A stretch of DNA of 6,867 nt, from contig DATLBA010000081.1 in NCBI GenBank assembly GCA_035527275.1, forward strand, positions 1 through 6,867. Reading direction: 5' to 3'. Below are positions 5,390-6,867 of this stretch, in pieces. Each line of letters begins with the position of its first letter. Position 1 is the first letter of the stretch. This DNA is from DATLBA01 sp035527275. GTDB taxonomy: Bacteria; Planctomycetota; Phycisphaerae; FEN-1346. The notes beneath the pieces were generated by a model, which worked only from the letters and a program-made list of their open reading frames with translations, had not been told where the DNA came from and searched no databases. Made by a program: the position numbers and the translations under genes.

Positions 5390-5400
5390 GACGAGAAAAG
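5378..5400 (-). terminator. Hairpin downstream of fba (possible 3' end structure)
   Basis: On the minus strand CTTTTCTCG (5400-5392) can pair with CGAGAAGAG (5386-5378) across a 5-nt loop: nine pairs including one G-U. On the plus strand the same position is an A-C mismatch, so the structure favours minus-strand RNA. It begins 27 nt after the aldolase stop but has no T tract, so it is at best a weak or Rho-assisted terminator, or a 3' stabiliser. Confidence 0.35.
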
Positions 5401-5426
5401 TCCGCCACAGAACGCAGAGTTACTCT

Positions 5427-6440
5427 CTACCCGGCGTAAAACGCCTTCATGTCCGCGAGCGTTTTGGGCTTGTAGTCGCCCGCATGTCCGGCGGTGCCGA
5501 AATCGCGCATCTTCGAGGCGATGAGTTTCGCCAGCGCTTCGCGCGCAGGTCCCAGATACTTGCGCGGGTCGAAGACCTCGGGCTTTTCGGCGAAGACGCG
5601 GCGAATCGCGCCCGTGACGACCAGGCGGCCGTCCGTATCGACGTTAATCTTCTGGATGCCGCGCTTAATCGCCTCCTGAATCGAGGGAATCGGCACGCCC
5701 ATCGCGCCGGGCATGTTGCCGCCATACTTGTTGACCTCGGCCACGAGTTCCTGCGGGACGCTGGAGGAGCCGTGCATGACGAAGGCGACGTCCGGGGTTC
5801 GTCGGCGGCACTCGCTGACCAGGTCCAGCGCGAGGGCCGGCTCGTGTTTGAACTTGTAGGCGCCGTGGCTCGTACCGATGGCCAGGGCGAGGGCGTCCAC
5901 GCCGGTCCGCTTGCAGAACTCCTCGACCTCGTCCGGGTCCGTCAGGATAACCTGGTCGGTCTTGGTATCTTCTTCGATTCCGCCGAGGGTCCCCAGTTCG
6001 CCTTCGACGCTGACGCCGCGGGCGTGGGCGTAATCGACGACTTCCCTCGTCACGCGAATATTGTCCTCGAAGGAGCGGGGCGGATGCTTGCCGTCGGCGG
6101 TTGTGGCGGCGTAATCGATTGAGCCGTCGATCATGACGCTCGTGAAGCCCAGTTCGATGGCCTGCTTGCACAGGTCGAGGTCCGGCCCGTGGTCCAGGTG
6201 CAGGGCGATCGGCAGGTCGGGATTGTCCTCGACGGCGGCCATCATCAAGTGCTTCAGGTAAACGAGGTTGGAATACTCGAGGGCGCCGCGGCTGGCCTGA
6301 ACAATCACGGGCGAGTGGGTTTCGCTTGCGGCGGCCATGATGGCCTGGATTTGCTCCATGTTGTTGACGTTGTAGGCCCCCACGCCGTAACCGCCCTTTC
6401 GGGCTTCATCCACAATCTGTCGCATCGGACACAGCGGCAT
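5427..6440 (-). CDS. fba: Fructose-bisphosphate aldolase, class II (CbbA-like)
   Basis: The 337-residue cytosolic metalloenzyme reversibly splits fructose 1,6-bisphosphate into dihydroxyacetone phosphate and glyceraldehyde 3-phosphate. The class II barrel is complete. HLDHG holds catalytic D83 and Zn ligand H84. VMIDGS (102-107) follows, then the VEGELG acidic motif (145-150), TSHG with H192 and MHGSSS with H223 as further metal ligands, and KINVDTDGR (264-272) for substrate phosphate. GNMPGAMGVP, FDPRKYL and the tail DFGTAGHA resemble the Calvin-cycle CbbA subtype more than E. coli FbaA, and the length fits. With no carbon-fixation genes nearby, a general glycolytic or gluconeogenic role is the safer reading. 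ATG 6440 is chosen because AAAGGAG (6455-6449) lies 8 nt upstream; a longer frame to 6500 would begin inside the leader hairpin and add an atypical 20 residues. Confidence 0.96.
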   Translation of the reverse strand: MPLCPMRQIVDEARKGGYGVGAYNVNNMEQIQAIMAAASETHSPVIVQASRGALEYSNLVYLKHLMMAAVEDNPDLPIALHLDHGPDLDLCKQAIELGFTSVMIDGSIDYAATTADGKHPPRSFEDNIRVTREVVDYAHARGVSVEGELGTLGGIEEDTKTDQVILTDPDEVEEFCKRTGVDALALAIGTSHGAYKFKHEPALALDLVSECRRRTPDVAFVMHGSSSVPQELVAEVNKYGGNMPGAMGVPIPSIQEAIKRGIQKINVDTDGRLVVTGAIRRVFAEKPEVFDPRKYLGPAREALAKLIASKMRDFGTAGHAGDYKPKTLADMKAFYAG

Positions 6441-6486
6441 CCTGGACACTCCTTTCCATCCCTTGGGTTCTGTGGGCACTCGCACG

Positions 6487-6511
6487 CCGCAGGCACCCAC
6501 CCCGCCTGCGG
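6487..6511 (-). promoter_or_regulatory. Stem-loop in the fba leader
   Basis: CCGCAGGC (6487-6494) and GCCTGCGG (6504-6511) are perfect inverted repeats around a 9-nt loop. The predicted fba transcript would start at or near base 6511, putting this stem at its extreme 5' end. No T run follows on either strand, which argues against an intrinsic terminator. A 5' stabilising hairpin or a protein-binding site is an inference. Confidence 0.45.
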
Positions 6512-6518
6512 AGAAGCA

Positions 6519-6547
6519 AGTATAATGGGGAAAACGGGAAATGGGAA
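6519..6547 (-). promoter_or_regulatory. Candidate promoter for fba
   Basis: TTCCCA (6547-6542, four of six) and TATACT (6524-6519, five of six) are spaced by 17 nt on the minus strand. The start near 6511 gives a leader of about 70 nt. It lies in the 147-bp gap after the right-edge gene. Confidence 0.45.
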
Positions 6548-6587
6548 GGCCTTTCCGCGACGCGCCAAGAGGACCCGCGCGGCGACG

Positions 6588-6867
6588 CTACTCGGCCAAT
6601 TGGACCCGGTCCTGCTTCTGGTTCCGCCCCAGGCGAAAGAGGCCGTTTGATTCCCATCGCTGCGTCTTGCGCGCGGGGACCTCGACCACGTACTCCACCG
6701 TGTGATAATCAAACAACTTCGGCGAATCCTCCATCGCAAACTCCACGTGGCCGCCGAGCACGTGACGGATTTCGACCTTGATCGCCCTCGCCTGGTAGTT
6801 CCGGATCTCTTCCTGCCACTTCCTGAGTTCGTTCCAGCCGACGACCACGGGCGGCGTATGGTCGAAG
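6588..6867 (-). CDS. Partial protein, C-terminal end (possibly DUF4139-like)
   Basis: The frame is open from the right edge to TAG at 6588-6590, giving 92 complete codons of a protein whose start is outside the window. A GTG at 6848 is within the continuing open frame and need not be the start. The sequence alternates beta-strand-like runs (IKVEIRHVLGG, VEFAMED, HTVEYVVEVPA) and ends RNQKQDRVQLAE. This pattern, a WNELRKW lead followed by two strands and a Tyr-x-Val-x-Val-Pro-Ala strand, resembles the C-terminal beta-sandwich of DUF4139-type proteins, which are often secreted or periplasmic. I hold that assignment loosely. No membrane segment is present in the visible part. It is on the same strand as fba and 147 bp from it. 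Confidence 0.62.
   Translation of the reverse strand, partial: FDHTPPVVVGWNELRKWQEEIRNYQARAIKVEIRHVLGGHVEFAMEDSPKLFDYHTVEYVVEVPARKTQRWESNGLFRLGRNQKQDRVQLAE

Noticed and set aside
5361..6122. A 253-codon plus-strand frame over fba
   Set aside because: It is antisense to the aldolase and has no recognisable domain or ribosome binding site.
6521..6526. Perfect TATAAT on the plus strand
   Set aside because: No -35-like sequence lies 16-18 nt upstream and no plus-strand gene follows. The minus-strand TATACT over the same bases fits fba better.

Overview
This is a GC-rich bacterial chromosomal window with short operons on both strands. Two things suggest a planctomycete or other PVC-group bacterium. 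One is the N-terminal domain of the left-edge gene, whose motifs (WLILGAFPN, LLLGSDDGVAAWVNG) belong to a domain common in planctomycete proteins. The other is the mix of a long NSS transporter, a short RmlA-like enzyme and a CbbA-like aldolase. The taxonomic call is an inference from remembered family resemblance, not a search.

Layout. Positions 1-328 (minus) hold the N-terminus of a protein cut by the window edge. Positions 329-933 hold no intact gene. They contain a cluster of overlapping inverted repeats (622-673), a possible 35-residue reading frame and the C-terminal remnant of a DDE transposase, which ends next to the stop codon of the following gene. Positions 934-1617 (minus) encode a HAD-superfamily phosphatase/phosphomutase. 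It is divergent from a sodium-dependent NSS/SNF transporter at 1842-3587 (plus), and the 224-bp gap holds promoter-like sites for both. A short RmlA-type nucleotidyltransferase follows at 3721-4455 (plus) with its own likely promoter and a strong ribosome binding site.

From 4493 to the right edge everything reads on the minus strand. In transcription order these are the C-terminus of an edge-cut protein (6588-6867), a class II fructose-bisphosphate aldolase (5427-6440), an 82-residue uncharacterised protein (5080-5328) and a dCTP deaminase (4493-5083). The last two overlap by ATGA and probably form a translationally coupled pair with its own promoter.

Functionally this is mostly housekeeping metabolism: aldolase for glycolysis, gluconeogenesis or the Calvin cycle, sugar-phosphate activation, sugar-phosphate mutase/phosphatase, and pyrimidine deoxynucleotide supply. 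To these is added one amino-acid-type Na+ symporter. I see no CRISPR array, RNA gene, defence system or intact mobile element. The most notable points are the chloride-site and Na2-site residues of the transporter, which match animal SLC6 proteins rather than LeuT, the small gene coupled to dcd, and the palindrome/transposase scar at 622-931.
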